Shown: positions 17,393 to 25,458, counted from the first letter of the stretch. The stretch: 64,000 nt of DNA from Hymenobacter siberiensis (GCF_018967845.1 NZ_JAHLZZ010000001.1:4154001-4218000), one strand, 5' to 3'. A program made the numbers and translations. The notes: generated from the sequence alone by a model not told the origin.

Positions 17393-18625
17393 ATGACCAA
17401 AATTAAAGTAGCCAACCCCATAGTAGAGCTCGACGGCGACGAGATGACGCGCATCATCTGGAAATTCATCAAAGACAAGCTGATTCTGCCCTACCTGGAG
17501 CTCGACATCAAGTACTACGACCTTGGCATTGAGTACCGCGACGAAACCAACGACCAAGTCACCATCGACTCGGCCAATGCCATCAAGCAGTACGGCGTGG
17601 GCATCAAGTGCGCCACCATCACCCCCGACGAGGAGCGCGTGGCCGAGTTCGGCCTGACGCAGATGTGGAAATCGCCCAACGGCACCATTCGCAACATCCT
17701 GGACGGCACCGTTTTCCGCGAGCCAATTGTAATGAGCAACGTGCCCCGCCTGGTACCCAACTGGACGGCCCCCATCTGCATTGGCCGCCACGCTTTCGGC
17801 GACCAGTACCGCGCCACCGATTTCGTAACCAAGGGCAAGGGCAAGCTCACCGTCACCTTCCAGCCCGAGGATGGCGGCGAAACCCAGTCGTTTGAAGTGT
17901 ACAACTTCAAGGGCGACGGCGTGGCCCTGGCCATGTACAACACCGACGAAAGCATCCGGGGCTTTGCCCACGCCTGCTTCAACCAGGCCCTGAGCAAGGG
18001 CTGGCCGCTGTACCTGAGCACCAAAAACACCATCCTGAAGAAGTACGATGGCCGCTTCAAGGACATTTTCCAGGAGATTTACGAGCAGGACTATCTCGCT
18101 AAGTTTAAGGAAGCCGGCATCACCTATGAGCACCGCCTGATTGACGACATGGTGGCCTCGGCCCTGAAATGGCACGGCAACTTTGTGTGGGCCTGCAAAA
18201 ACTACGACGGCGACGTGCAGAGCGACACCGTGGCCCAGGGCTTCGGCTCGCTCGGCCTGATGACCTCCGTGCTCATCACCCCCGATGGTACCGTGATGGA
18301 GGCCGAAGCTGCCCACGGCACCGTGACGCGCCACTACCGCGACCACCAGAAGGGGAAGCCCACCAGCACCAACCCCATCGCCAGCATCTTCGCCTGGACG
18401 CGCGGCCTGGAGTTCCGCGGCAAGCTCGACGGCAACCAGGAGCTCATCGACTTCTGCCACGCCCTGGAAGCCGTGTGCATCGAAACCGTGGAAAGCGGCA
18501 AGATGACCAAGGACCTCGCCGTCTGCATCCACGGCAACAAGGTGGAGCACGGCCGCGACTACCTCTACACCGAGGAATTCCTGGCCGCGCTGGACGAAAA
18601 CCTGAAAGTGAAGCTGGCTAAGTAG
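17393..18625 (+). CDS. icd: NADP-dependent isocitrate dehydrogenase (eukaryotic-type)
   Basis: 410 residues from ATG 17393 (MTKIKVANPIVELDGDEMTRI). The sequence is of the homodimeric, eukaryotic-like NADP-IDH subfamily: IWKFIKDKLILPYLELDIKYYDLG, ATITPDE, MWKSPNGTIRN (the substrate-binding Ser), RLIDDMVASALKW, NYDGDVQSDTVAQGFGSLGLMTS and EAAHGTVTRHYRDH. It oxidatively decarboxylates isocitrate to 2-oxoglutarate in the TCA cycle and makes NADPH. It is monocistronic and ends at a strong terminator 15 bp downstream. Confidence 0.97.
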   Translation: MTKIKVANPIVELDGDEMTRIIWKFIKDKLILPYLELDIKYYDLGIEYRDETNDQVTIDSANAIKQYGVGIKCATITPDEERVAEFGLTQMWKSPNGTIRNILDGTVFREPIVMSNVPRLVPNWTAPICIGRHAFGDQYRATDFVTKGKGKLTVTFQPEDGGETQSFEVYNFKGDGVALAMYNTDESIRGFAHACFNQALSKGWPLYLSTKNTILKKYDGRFKDIFQEIYEQDYLAKFKEAGITYEHRLIDDMVASALKWHGNFVWACKNYDGDVQSDTVAQGFGSLGLMTSVLITPDGTVMEAEAAHGTVTRHYRDHQKGKPTSTNPIASIFAWTRGLEFRGKLDGNQELIDFCHALEAVCIETVESGKMTKDLAVCIHGNKVEHGRDYLYTEEFLAALDENLKVKLAK

Positions 18626-18640
18626 TTTTTCCGGATACTT

Positions 18641-18681
18641 CACAAAAAAATCCCCGCCGAACAGGCGGGGATTTTTTTGTG
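18641..18681. terminator. Bidirectional Rho-independent terminator after icd
   Basis: Stem CACAAAAAAATCCCCGCC / GGCGGGGATTTTTTTGTG (18641-18658 and 18664-18681) with loop GAACA. A- and T-runs on both sides allow function on either strand. Confidence 0.9.
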
Positions 18682-18685
18682 AGCA

Positions 18686-18762
18686 GTAGCTGCGAAGCGG
18701 TGCTTCGCAAACGTTCGCATCATTGCATTCAGTAGATTTGCGAAGCACCGCTTCGCAACTAC
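18686..18762. repeat. Inverted repeat element (GCGAAGCGGTGCTTCGC family)
   Basis: Left arm 18686-18711 and right arm 18737-18762 pair over 26 bases with one mismatch. Each arm also holds the small palindrome GCGAAGCGGTGCTTCGC. It sits between the icd terminator and the IS630 remnant. It is the only copy in this window. Confidence 0.75.
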
Positions 18763-18822
18763 CTTACTTATAGCATTTTCGAAGATATTGTACGTGCTTT
18801 AGCTTTAGGCATATATTCGGAA

Positions 18823-19457
18823 ATGAAAGCATATTCACAAGATTTGCGGGAACGCGTGGCGGCGGCATGCGCCGAGCCGGGGGCCAAAACAGACCAGGTC
18901 GCGGCTCGTTTTTACGTGTCCCTATCGTTCACCGACAAGCTCTTGCGCCGCCAACGCACGAGCGGCTCGGTGGCCGAGTTGCCCCGTCATCCCGGCCCGG
19001 TCCCGCGCCTGGACGCGGCGGACGACGAGCGCCTTGCTGGCCTGCCTGCGGGCGCAACCCGATGCCACGCTGGCCGAAATCGGGCAGGCGCTGGTGGCGG
19101 CCGGCGGCCCCTCGTTGCAGCGCACGGCCGTGTGGCAGGCCGTGGAACGCCTGGGCTGGGGACGCAAAAAAAAGCGTCCACGCCGCTGAACGCGATACCG
19201 CGCGCGTCGTCGCCTTGCGCCGCTTGTTTATCGAAGCCATCCAGGAAGAAGAGGTGACTCGTTTTGTCTTCGTAGGTGAGACGAGCACGAACCTGACCTA
19301 TTGCCGCCGCTACGGCCGGGCCCCAACCGGCCAGCGTCTGGGCCAGGCCGTGCCGCTGCACGGCGGTCCGAACGGGACGCCCATCGCCGCCCTCACCCCT
19401 GAGGGCCTCGGGGCGCTGCTCACCGTCGAGGGAACCGTTAATGGCGACGTGTTTGGG
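18823..19457 (+). pseudogene. IS630-family transposase remnant
   Basis: From ATG 18823 the protein begins MKAYSQDLRERVAAACAE, the usual IS630 helix-turn-helix start. Near 19032 the reading moves to a second frame (LRAQPDATLAEIGQALVAAGGPS...GRKKKRPRR). After the A8 run at 19166-19173 it moves to a third (HAAERDTARVVALRRLFIEAIQEEEVTRFVFV...). The first DDE aspartate is lost: the motif reads FVFVGETSTNL where relatives have VDET. The frame is cut off at NGDVF, before the second and third catalytic residues. Both shifts are in the +1 sense, so they look like indels rather than a programmed -1 shift. The element is dead and truncated at its 3' side. Confidence 0.8.
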
Positions 19458-19561
19458 CGCGGGTATTTATCGTGGTCGTGGTCGAAAGCAGGAGCGGCCG
19501 AGGCAGCAGTTGAAACGAATAGCAGGCCGGTGGCGAGGAGCGAAAGCAGGTAGGATTTCAT
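19458..19561 (-). pseudogene. 5' fragment of a small secreted protein cut by the IS630 remnant
   Basis: From ATG 19561 on the minus strand the frame encodes a signal peptide, MKSYLLSLLATGLLFVSTA-ASAAP, then AFDHDHDKYPRP, and runs into transposase sequence near 19458. The intact protein at 61502-61903 has the same arrangement (signal, then AAAGPFDHCYDDRN), so this looks like a broken paralogue. No C-terminal half is found on the other side of the remnant within the window. Confidence 0.6.
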
Positions 19562-19761
19562 AACGAAGAGGAAGTTGAAGAGTGAATGGAGATTGTGACG
19601 CATCTGTATCTCCAAATGCAAGGCCTGTGCCAGTGCCGGAAATCACCCAAAACCTCTTTTTTCACCAATCAATTACCCTCCAATATCTTACCCCTAAAAT
19701 ACGCTGCGAAACCGTCGACCAAGCCGCCAACTCTCCCGACCAACTTCCCCGGCGCCTCGCC

Positions 19762-20244
19762 TCAGAACCCGCCCAACAGGCCCGCGATTCCTTTAATGTT
19801 GAGCCGGGCAAACTTCTGAACCCGCCCAAACCGGTCGGTGGTCTGCGCCAGGTCCTCGTCGGCGGGCTGGCGCGTGAGCACCTGCGTGTGCAGCCGTTCA
19901 AAAATGCTCGCGGCAATGTCCATGTAGCCCAGCAGCAGCAGATACAGCTGCTTTTTCTCATCCTCGGCGTAGCCCTTGAGGCGAATGGCTTTGACGAGGG
20001 TATCGAGCTGCGTGGTTTCGTCGGTGAACAGGTCGCGCAGGGCGCGGCGCTGCTGCTCGTACTCCTGTAGCTGCTCCTCACTGGCCGCCGAGGTGGCAAA
20101 GGGGAACGTATCGGTGAAAGCCACGGCCCTGGCAAACGCGGTTTCGGCCGCGTACACCGTGGCCAGGTGCTTCTGGAGGCTGGTCCATAGCCCGGTGCGG
20201 GCTTTGTCGAAAGCGCTGGGGCTGGCCGGTTCGGTACCGTTCAT
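19762..20244 (-). CDS. Conserved hypothetical helical protein
   Basis: 160 residues from ATG 20244 (MNGTEPASPS); a longer frame to 20277 is open but would overlap the promoter element. No signal peptide or membrane segment. The sequence is predicted almost wholly alpha-helical with alternating charged and hydrophobic residues (SEEQLQEYEQQRRALRDLF, DEKKQLYLLLLGYMDIAASIFERL). I do not recognise the family. It is transcribed away from the tRNA-Ser pair and has its own TACCTTTG promoter motif, so it is probably a real, separately transcribed cytoplasmic protein. Confidence 0.7.
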   Translation of the reverse strand: MNGTEPASPSAFDKARTGLWTSLQKHLATVYAAETAFARAVAFTDTFPFATSAASEEQLQEYEQQRRALRDLFTDETTQLDTLVKAIRLKGYAEDEKKQLYLLLLGYMDIAASIFERLHTQVLTRQPADEDLAQTTDRFGRVQKFARLNIKGIAGLLGGF

Positions 20245-20274
20245 CGGGAGGGTTGCGGGAATAGTAAGGAGCGG

Positions 20275-20282
20275 CAAAGGTA
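20275..20282 (-). promoter_or_regulatory. Candidate Bacteroidota -7 element (TACCTTTG)
   Basis: Exact TAnnTTTG match on the minus strand, 30 bp upstream of the ATG at 20244. No clear -33 element seen. Confidence 0.5.
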
Positions 20283-20347
20283 CTCCGGCCTGCCGGGCTG
20301 GTGGCTACGGCGCAACGGGCGCGGCCACCGCTAAGGCAAAAAATCAA

Positions 20348-20378
20348 AAACCCCGTTTCCAGCTTGGAAACGGGGTTT
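20348..20378 (-). terminator. Terminator after tRNA-Ser(TGA)
   Basis: Stem AAACCCCGTTTCC / GGAAACGGGGTTT with a 5-nt loop, 9 bp downstream of the tRNA 3' end on the minus strand, followed by T residues. Confidence 0.8.
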
Positions 20379-20386
20379 ATAGGATG

Positions 20387-20471
20387 TAGAGAGCGAGGGA
20401 TTCGAACCCCCGGACCTGTTACAGTCAGCGGTTTTCAAGACCGCCGCAATCGACCACTCTGCCAGCTCTCT
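20387..20471 (-). tRNA. tRNA-Ser (anticodon TGA)
   Basis: The minus-strand sequence folds with acceptor AGAGAGC/GCTCTCT, D-arm GGCAGAGTGGTCGATTGC, anticodon loop CTTGAAA (anticodon TGA), a long variable arm typical of serine tRNAs, and the T-loop GGTTCGAATCC. The span is 85 nt including the discriminator A; CCA is not encoded. It lies in tandem with a second tRNA-Ser. Confidence 0.93.
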
Positions 20472-20506
20472 GGGTCAGTTACTCGTGCGCTGTGGTTGGT
20501 AAAGCA

Positions 20507-20545
20507 ACAAAAAAGGCTTTTTCCAGCGTAGAAAAAGCCTTTTTG
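20507..20545 (-). terminator. Terminator after tRNA-Ser(CGA)
   Basis: Stem AAAAAAGGCTTTTT / AAAAAGCCTTTTT, immediately 3' of the tRNA at 20546 on the minus strand. It separates the two tRNA transcripts. Confidence 0.75.
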
Positions 20546-20632
20546 TAGAGAAGGGGGGATTCGAACCCCCGATACCGTTGCCGGTATAACGGTTTTCGAA
20601 ACCGTCGCATTCGACCACTCTGCCACCTCTCT
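20546..20632 (-). tRNA. tRNA-Ser (anticodon CGA)
   Basis: The minus-strand sequence has acceptor AGAGAGG/CTTCTCT (one G-T pair), GGCAGAGTGGTCGAATGC D-arm, anticodon loop with TTTCGAA (anticodon CGA), a long variable arm TACCGGCAACGGTA, and T-loop GGTTCGAATCC. Span 87 nt. CCA is not encoded. Confidence 0.93.
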
Positions 20633-20744
20633 ATAAGGACCCCGAGTGATTGGGGAGTGCAAAAGTAGAAAGGAATGCGGAATGGAGAAGTAGGATTGAA
20701 GAATTTTTCTTAAAATTTCTGCTATCATCCTCAAAACCAATTCC

Positions 20745-21725
20745 TCATTTTTCGTTTTTCATTTTCAATTGCTCTTCCAGCATCTTGCGGCGGCGACCGG
20801 TCACAGCATCCATACTCACGTTCACTTCAAACCCGATAATCAGGGTCATGCATACAAATTCGAGCCAGACCATGAAGCCCACCAACGCCCCGATGGAACC
20901 GTAGAAATGGTTGTAGGAGTCGAAAATGCGAACGTAGAGCGTGAATAAAAAAGACACCAGAAAGATGAGCAGCGTGGCCACAATGGCCCCGGCCGACACC
21001 AGCGGCCACTTGTCGTGCACGGGCGGCACGAAGTAGTAAATCACGCAGGTAGTGCTCAGAAACAGCCCCAGCAGCGAGCCGTAGCGGATGAGGGTGAGCA
21101 CCAAATCGGTGAATCGCTCGGGCACGACTTCATAGAACACCAGCCCATCGATGAGATAGGTACCAAAGAAGATGCCCGCAATAGAAAGCAGCAGTATCAG
21201 GGCCAGCCCAAACGTCAGGGCGGTGGCAATCATGCGCTTGCGCAGGTAGCTGCGGTGCTTAAACCACGGGTATTTTTTCTCGAAGGCATCGAGCAGGGCC
21301 ATGATGCCGTTGGAGCTGAGCACCAGCGCCGTGCCGAAGCCGAAGGAGAGCAGGCCGCCGTGCGGGATGTTCACGATGTCCTCGATGGTGCTGGCCGTGG
21401 CCGCGTACAGCTCGCGGGGCATGAAATCGGCCAGAAACTGGAGGATGTCCACGCTCAGGTTCGGCACGGGAATGTACGGAATGAGCGTGAACAGGAAGAT
21501 GATAGTGGGGAATAAGGCCACCGTGAGGTTGAAGGCCATGTAGGCGGCGCGCTTCTCCAGCGAGTCGAGCCGCAGCTCGTGCAGGATGCGGTCGAGCAAG
21601 TCGTAGAGGGAGGCCTGGCCGCCGGGCAGCCGCAGCCGCTTCAGGCCCACAATCATCCGCCGGTAGGGCCGTTGCTGGCGCACATCGGGGAAGCGGGCAC
21701 GGCGAATGGCGGCGGGGGCTTTCAA
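20745..21725 (-). CDS. YihY/BrkB-family inner-membrane protein
   Basis: About 326 residues if a TTG at 21725 is used (KAPAAIRRARFPDVRQQRPYRR...). ATG 21656 or ATG 21794 are alternatives; the latter lies in an intergenic inverted repeat (GGGTTAAATTT / AAATTTAACCC) and is unlikely. The protein has the YihY signature: YMAFNLTVALFPTIIFLFTLIPYIP, FGTALVLSSNGIMALLDAFEKKY, six hydrophobic segments and a C-terminal GSIGALVGFMVWLEFVCMTLIIGFEVN. The family was once called RNase BN but is now regarded as integral membrane proteins of unclear function. The charged tail ends EEQLKMKNEK. Confidence 0.88.
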   Translation of the reverse strand: MKAPAAIRRARFPDVRQQRPYRRMIVGLKRLRLPGGQASLYDLLDRILHELRLDSLEKRAAYMAFNLTVALFPTIIFLFTLIPYIPVPNLSVDILQFLADFMPRELYAATASTIEDIVNIPHGGLLSFGFGTALVLSSNGIMALLDAFEKKYPWFKHRSYLRKRMIATALTFGLALILLLSIAGIFFGTYLIDGLVFYEVVPERFTDLVLTLIRYGSLLGLFLSTTCVIYYFVPPVHDKWPLVSAGAIVATLLIFLVSFLFTLYVRIFDSYNHFYGSIGALVGFMVWLEFVCMTLIIGFEVNVSMDAVTGRRRKMLEEQLKMKNEK

Positions 21726-21810
21726 AGGCAGGGTTAAATTTTGAGAGTTGAGGTTTGAGTGGCTCGGCGGGTTGAGAAATTTAACCCTTAACATTCAAAG
21801 CTCAACCCTT

Positions 21811-22302
21811 TCATTTACGAAACGCCGCCGGGGCAGGCGCATCGGGCGGAATGGCCCCGGGCGTGGGCAGCACGGGGCTATCGAACTCATCTTCGCTAAA
21901 GTACGGCAGCAGGCGTTCCTGAATGTTGGCGGGCATGGCCACGGGCCGGCCGGTAGTGGTTTTCACAAATACCATGAGCGTGTGACCCTCGGTGAGCAGT
22001 TGGCCGGCCTCGTTGTAAATTTCATACTCGAACAGCACGCGGGCACCTTCGGGCGGCTGGCGCAGCAGCAGGCGCACGGTCAGGAGGTCGTCGTAGCGGG
22101 CGGGGCGGCGGAATTTGGTACGCAGCTCCCCCACCGGCATGCCCACGCCATCGGCCTCCATGTCTTTGTAATTAATGCCAAGCTTGCGGAATGCTTCGGT
22201 GCGGGCCACTTCAAAATACGCCGCGTAGTTGCCGTGATAGACGTAGCCCATCTGGTCGGTTTCGGCGTAGCGCACGCGGATTTGGATATCGGAGGTGTAC
22301 AT
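21811..22302 (-). CDS. Acyl-CoA thioesterase (YbgC-like, hotdog fold)
   Basis: 163 residues. The N-terminal motif RVRYAETDQMGYVYHGNYAAYFEVARTE holds the catalytic Asp16 of the 4-hydroxybenzoyl-CoA thioesterase/YbgC family, followed by the hotdog strands (GELRTKFRRPARYDDLLTV, FEYEIYNEAGQLLTEGHTLMVFV). These enzymes hydrolyse short-chain acyl-CoAs in the cytoplasm; in proteobacteria YbgC goes with the Tol-Pal genes, which are not present here. The C-terminal ~25 residues are Pro/Ala-rich and variable. It is on the same strand as yihY. Confidence 0.88.
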   Translation of the reverse strand: MYTSDIQIRVRYAETDQMGYVYHGNYAAYFEVARTEAFRKLGINYKDMEADGVGMPVGELRTKFRRPARYDDLLTVRLLLRQPPEGARVLFEYEIYNEAGQLLTEGHTLMVFVKTTTGRPVAMPANIQERLLPYFSEDEFDSPVLPTPGAIPPDAPAPAAFRK

Positions 22303-22314
22303 ACGGAAAGAATC

Positions 22315-22425
22315 AGAACGTCATGCAGAGCGCAGCGAAGCATCTTGCCCGCCACCACTAATAAATCGTGAAAGCGTCATGGATTAGTAACTGCGGGCAA
22401 GATACTAAGCTCTGCATGACGTTCT
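22315..22425. repeat. Inverted repeat element, GTCATGC family
   Basis: Left arm begins AGAACGTCATGCAGAGC and ends GCATCTTGCCCGC; right arm reads GCGGGCAAGATACTAAGCTCTGCATGACGTTCT. The arms pair with one internal interruption, and the loop is A/T-rich. The element fills the gap between the thioesterase gene and mltG. Confidence 0.8.
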
Positions 22426-22432
22426 ATGGCAA

Positions 22433-23515
22433 CTATTTGATACCCGCCCGATTCAGCGCCGCCTGGTATCTCCGGGCGTTGGCAATGTGCTCCGTTTCAT
22501 TCGGCGCAAAAGCGTGGTAGCCGCTGAAATCCTCCTTGGCGCAGAAATACAAGTAGTTGTTGCTCTCCGGCTTCAGCACGGCGTCGATGCTGGCGATGCT
22601 GGGCAGGTTGATGGGGCCGGGCGGCAGGCCAGCGTACTTGTAGGTGTTGTAGGGCGAGTCCTTTTGTAGGTGCACGTTGAGCACGCGCTTAATGGTGAAG
22701 TCGCGGTTGGCATACACCACGGTGGGGTCGGCCTGCAGCTTCATGCCTTTTTTCAGGCGGTTGAGGTACACGCCGGCAATGCGGGGGCGCTCGTCGGCGT
22801 GCTGCTGCTGCTCGGCCTCCACGATGCTGGCCAGGATGCTCACCTGGGCGCGGGTGAGATGGAGCTTTTCGCGTTCGGCGTCGCGGGCGGGGGTCCAGAA
22901 CTTCTCGTACTCCTTCTTCATGCGCTGCATGAGATTGGTAGCCGAAGTGTTCCAATACAGCTCGTAGGTGTTGGGGATGAACATACTGAGCACCGTGGTG
23001 GTGTCGAAACCCAGGCTGCGGGTGTAGCTCGGGCTGGCCAGCAGCGAGTCGATGGTGGCGGGACGAGCGTCAATCTGGGTCGAGAGCTTGTCGGCCAGCT
23101 CACGGCGCAGGCGCACGTTAGTGAACGTGAGCTTGAGCGGCGACTGAATTCCGGCTTTCAGTACATTGATGAGCTGCCGGTTGGTGAAACCATCCTTGAG
23201 CTCGTAGCGGCCGGGCTTCACGTGCTGCGGGTATTTCATGAGCTTGGCTACGAAGTGCAGCGAGAGCTTATCGACCACGGTGCCGGTGGCGTCGATTGTC
23301 TTCAGGGCTGCCTGCCAGTCGTCGCCGCGATGCACGATGACGTAGGTGGGTTTACCCCTGGTTTCGATGTTGGCGGTGAAGAACACCTGGTAGAAATAAT
23401 AAGAGAAGCAGACCAGCGCGAGCGTGAAAACAACACTCACGGCGCCCCAGCGCTTGCGGCGTTTGAGGGCGTCGTCGCGGCGTTCGAGGATGGACTTTTG
23501 AGCGGGTTGGGCCAT
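22433..23515 (-). CDS. mltG: Endolytic murein transglycosylase MltG
   Basis: 360 residues from ATG 23515 (MAQPAQKSILERRDD), which puts a single membrane anchor near residues 23-45 (WGAVSVVFTLALVCFSYYFYQVFF); the open frame upstream is promoter-side sequence. It has the YceG/MltG domain: GRYELKDGFTNRQLINVLKAG, then IVEAEQQQHADERPRIAGVYLNRL with the catalytic Glu, LQADPTVVYA, PYNTYKYAGLPPGPINLPS and NYLYFCAKEDFSGYHAFA. MltG cuts nascent glycan strands near the membrane and sets their length. A TACTTTTG promoter element lies 33 bp upstream. Confidence 0.95.
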   Translation of the reverse strand: MAQPAQKSILERRDDALKRRKRWGAVSVVFTLALVCFSYYFYQVFFTANIETRGKPTYVIVHRGDDWQAALKTIDATGTVVDKLSLHFVAKLMKYPQHVKPGRYELKDGFTNRQLINVLKAGIQSPLKLTFTNVRLRRELADKLSTQIDARPATIDSLLASPSYTRSLGFDTTTVLSMFIPNTYELYWNTSATNLMQRMKKEYEKFWTPARDAEREKLHLTRAQVSILASIVEAEQQQHADERPRIAGVYLNRLKKGMKLQADPTVVYANRDFTIKRVLNVHLQKDSPYNTYKYAGLPPGPINLPSIASIDAVLKPESNNYLYFCAKEDFSGYHAFAPNETEHIANARRYQAALNRAGIK

Positions 23516-23547
23516 GGGAGTTGAAAAGAGAATCGGGGGAGCGGCGC

Positions 23548-23555
23548 CAAAAGTA
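23548..23555 (-). promoter_or_regulatory. Candidate Bacteroidota -7 element (TACTTTTG) for mltG
   Basis: Exact TAnnTTTG match on the minus strand, 33 bp upstream of the mltG start. Confidence 0.5.
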
Positions 23556-23720
23556 CGAAGCCCCGCAACCGGAAGGCACGGGCGGTGGTTGAGTTGTTTC
23601 ATTTCGGCTAGGCGTAGTACCTTGCCCGCGCCTTTGGTCTGGCAGGTTGCCCACCGCCGAAGGCCGCGGCCGCTACGCCGCCGCATTACGTCTCTAATTT
23701 ATTACTCATCAGCCGTATCC

Positions 23721-24353
23721 ATGCCCGCCACCCTTCTCCGCATCCACCCCGACAATCCGCCGCAAAGCCGCATTCAGCAAGCCGTTGACGTATTGCGCAA
23801 AGGGGGAGTCATTATTTACCCCACCGATACGGTCTATGGAATCGGTTGCGACGTGACCAATGCCAAAGCTGTAGAAAAAGTTTGCCGCATCAAAAAGCTC
23901 TTCCCCGAAAAGGCCAACCTGAGCTTCATCTGCTACGACCTGTCGCACATTTCTGACTACGCCCACGGCATCACCACGGAGACGTACAAAGTCATTAAAA
24001 AAGCCCTGCCCGGCCCGTTCACCTTCATTTTTGAGGCCAGCGCCAACGCCCCCCGCTTCGGCGGCACCAAGCGCAAAACCGTGGGCATCCGCGTGCCGGA
24101 CAATCAGATTATCCGCCAGCTGGTGAAGGAGCTCGGCAACCCCATCGTGAGTACCTCGGTGCGCGAGGACGAAAACACCATCGACGAGTACGTAACCGAC
24201 CCGGACCTGATTTTCGAGAAATACCGAAACCTGGTCGACCTCGTCATCGACGGCGGCTTCGGCAACAACGTGCCCAGCACCATCATCGACTGCACCAACG
24301 ACGACTTCGAGCTCATCCGCCAGGGCGCGGGCGATATTGAGCAGTATTTGTAG
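23721..24353 (+). CDS. L-threonylcarbamoyladenylate synthase (Sua5/YciO/YrdC family)
   Basis: 210 residues from ATG 23721; an open extension upstream is opposite mltG coding and is not needed. YrdC-domain motifs: GGVIIYPTDTVYGIGCD, KRKTVGIRVPDNQI, PIVSTSVREDEN and the C-terminal ...VPSTIIDCTNDDFELIRQGAGD. The family joins threonine, bicarbonate and ATP to give threonylcarbamoyl-AMP, the donor for t6A37 in ANN-decoding tRNAs. The length matches the YciO/TsaC type without the C-terminal Sua5 domain. It is divergent from mltG. Confidence 0.93.
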   Translation: MPATLLRIHPDNPPQSRIQQAVDVLRKGGVIIYPTDTVYGIGCDVTNAKAVEKVCRIKKLFPEKANLSFICYDLSHISDYAHGITTETYKVIKKALPGPFTFIFEASANAPRFGGTKRKTVGIRVPDNQIIRQLVKELGNPIVSTSVREDENTIDEYVTDPDLIFEKYRNLVDLVIDGGFGNNVPSTIIDCTNDDFELIRQGAGDIEQYL

Positions 24354-24378
24354 GCGTCAACCTCACCGCCCGACGTTC

Positions 24379-24545
24379 ACCTCACCCCCTGCCCCGCTCT
24401 CCTGCGGAGAGGAGGAACCGGATTGGCTTCTGACAAATTTTTCCAAAAAAAGGGTCCAACGCACTGCGTTGGACCCTTTTTGTTTTTGTCTACCCGAACC
24501 GGTGTCCCCTCTCCGCAGCCCGGCAGGGGTCAGGGGGTGAGGTTT
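24379..24545. repeat. Inverted repeat (CCTCACCCCCTG family) with a terminator in its loop
   Basis: The left arm (24379-24421, ACCTCACCCCCTGCCCC...GGAGAGGAGGAACCGG) and right arm (24499-24545, CCGGTGTCCCC...AGGGGGTGAGGTTT) are imperfect inverted copies. Their loop carries a canonical terminator at 24447-24481. A partial extra copy of the left end lies at 24359-24376. The minus-strand acyltransferase gene ends inside the right arm. Confidence 0.8.
24447..24481. terminator. Bidirectional terminator between Sua5 and acyltransferase genes
   Basis: Stem AAAAAGGGTCCAACGC / GCGTTGGACCCTTTTT with a 3-nt loop. It has A/T-runs on both sides and serves the two convergent genes. Confidence 0.88.
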
Positions 24546-25456
24546 CGCTTATGCTTCCAGCGCCGGTGCGTCCACAGATACTGCTCGGGCGAAGCCCGCA
24601 TATCCGTTTCCAGTTGCCGGGCGAAGGCTTCGGTGACGGGAAACGTGCCGACGGGTGCCTCCTTTACGGCCCGACCATCAGGCAGCTCGGTGAAGGTGAC
24701 TTCGTAATATCCGCGCCGCACGCGGCGGATGCCCACGTAGAGCACGGCGCAGTCGAGCTGCACGGCCAAGCGGTCGGCGCTGGTGTAGAAGCTGGTGTCC
24801 TGGTTCAGGAACTGGGTCCAGTAGGGCCGGTCTTCGGGGCCAGCGGCCTGGTCGGTGAGCAGGCTAAGGGTACGGCCCTCGCTCCGGTGCGCCACCAGGT
24901 AGCGCAGCGTGGCCAGCATGGGCACGGCATCGGCCCCGAAACGGGTGCGCAGGCGACGCATCAGCGTTTCGAAAAACAGGTTGTTGAGCGGCTTATACAC
25001 GCCGGCAGCCCGGCCGGGAAACTCCAGCGCCGCGCCGTTCAGAATCCACTCCCAGTTGCCCATGTGCGAGCCCAACGAAAGCACCAGCCGGTTTTCGGCA
25101 AAATGATTCGTCATCAGCTCCGGGTTGGTGAAGCGCATGCGCCGGGCCAGTTCCTCCCGTGAAATGGCGGCCAGCTTCAGAATCTCGACCACCACCTGCG
25201 CAAAATGCCGGTAAAATGCCTTGCCGGTACGCTCAATTTCGGCCGGGCTTTTCTCCGGGAACGAGTTGCGCAGGTTTTCCGTGACCACGCGCCAGCGGTA
25301 GCGCACCACGTAAGCCAGCAGGAAATAAATAGCTTCGGCAAATACGTACAGCACCGCCAGCGGCAGGTGCGCCAGGCCCAGCAGCAGCCACCACAGCGGC
25401 TCGAAGTACCAGGCGTAGGGCCGGCCGGTGGTGGCGGGAGTTCCTTTGGTGGCCAT
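24530..25456 (-). CDS. Lysophospholipid / lipid A acyltransferase (HtrB/LpxL-like)
   Basis: 308 residues. A hydrophobic segment near the N-terminus (WWLLLGLAHLPLAVLYVFAEAIYFLL) anchors it to the inner membrane. The catalytic HX4E motif is visible in LGSHMGNWEW, with the second block GVYKPLNNLFFETLMRRLR and LLTDQAAGP. Proteins of this family add secondary acyl chains to lipid A on the cytoplasmic face. Bacteroidota relatives are usually annotated only as lysophospholipid acyltransferase, so the exact acceptor is unknown. Its start is 2 bp from the stop of the upstream secreted-protein gene, so the two form an operon. Confidence 0.9.
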   Translation of the reverse strand: MATKGTPATTGRPYAWYFEPLWWLLLGLAHLPLAVLYVFAEAIYFLLAYVVRYRWRVVTENLRNSFPEKSPAEIERTGKAFYRHFAQVVVEILKLAAISREELARRMRFTNPELMTNHFAENRLVLSLGSHMGNWEWILNGAALEFPGRAAGVYKPLNNLFFETLMRRLRTRFGADAVPMLATLRYLVAHRSEGRTLSLLTDQAAGPEDRPYWTQFLNQDTSFYTSADRLAVQLDCAVLYVGIRRVRRGYYEVTFTELPDGRAVKEAPVGTFPVTEAFARQLETDMRASPEQYLWTHRRWKHKRNLTP

Positions 25457-25458
25457 GC

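Noticed and set aside
17378..18748. 456-codon open frame antisense to icd
   Set aside because: Composition typical of antisense high-GC frames; icd is unambiguous.
20387..20632. tRNA-Ser pair as an integration site for a genomic island
   Set aside because: No integrase gene and no repeated tRNA 3' end nearby; only an old IS630 remnant lies within 1.5 kb.
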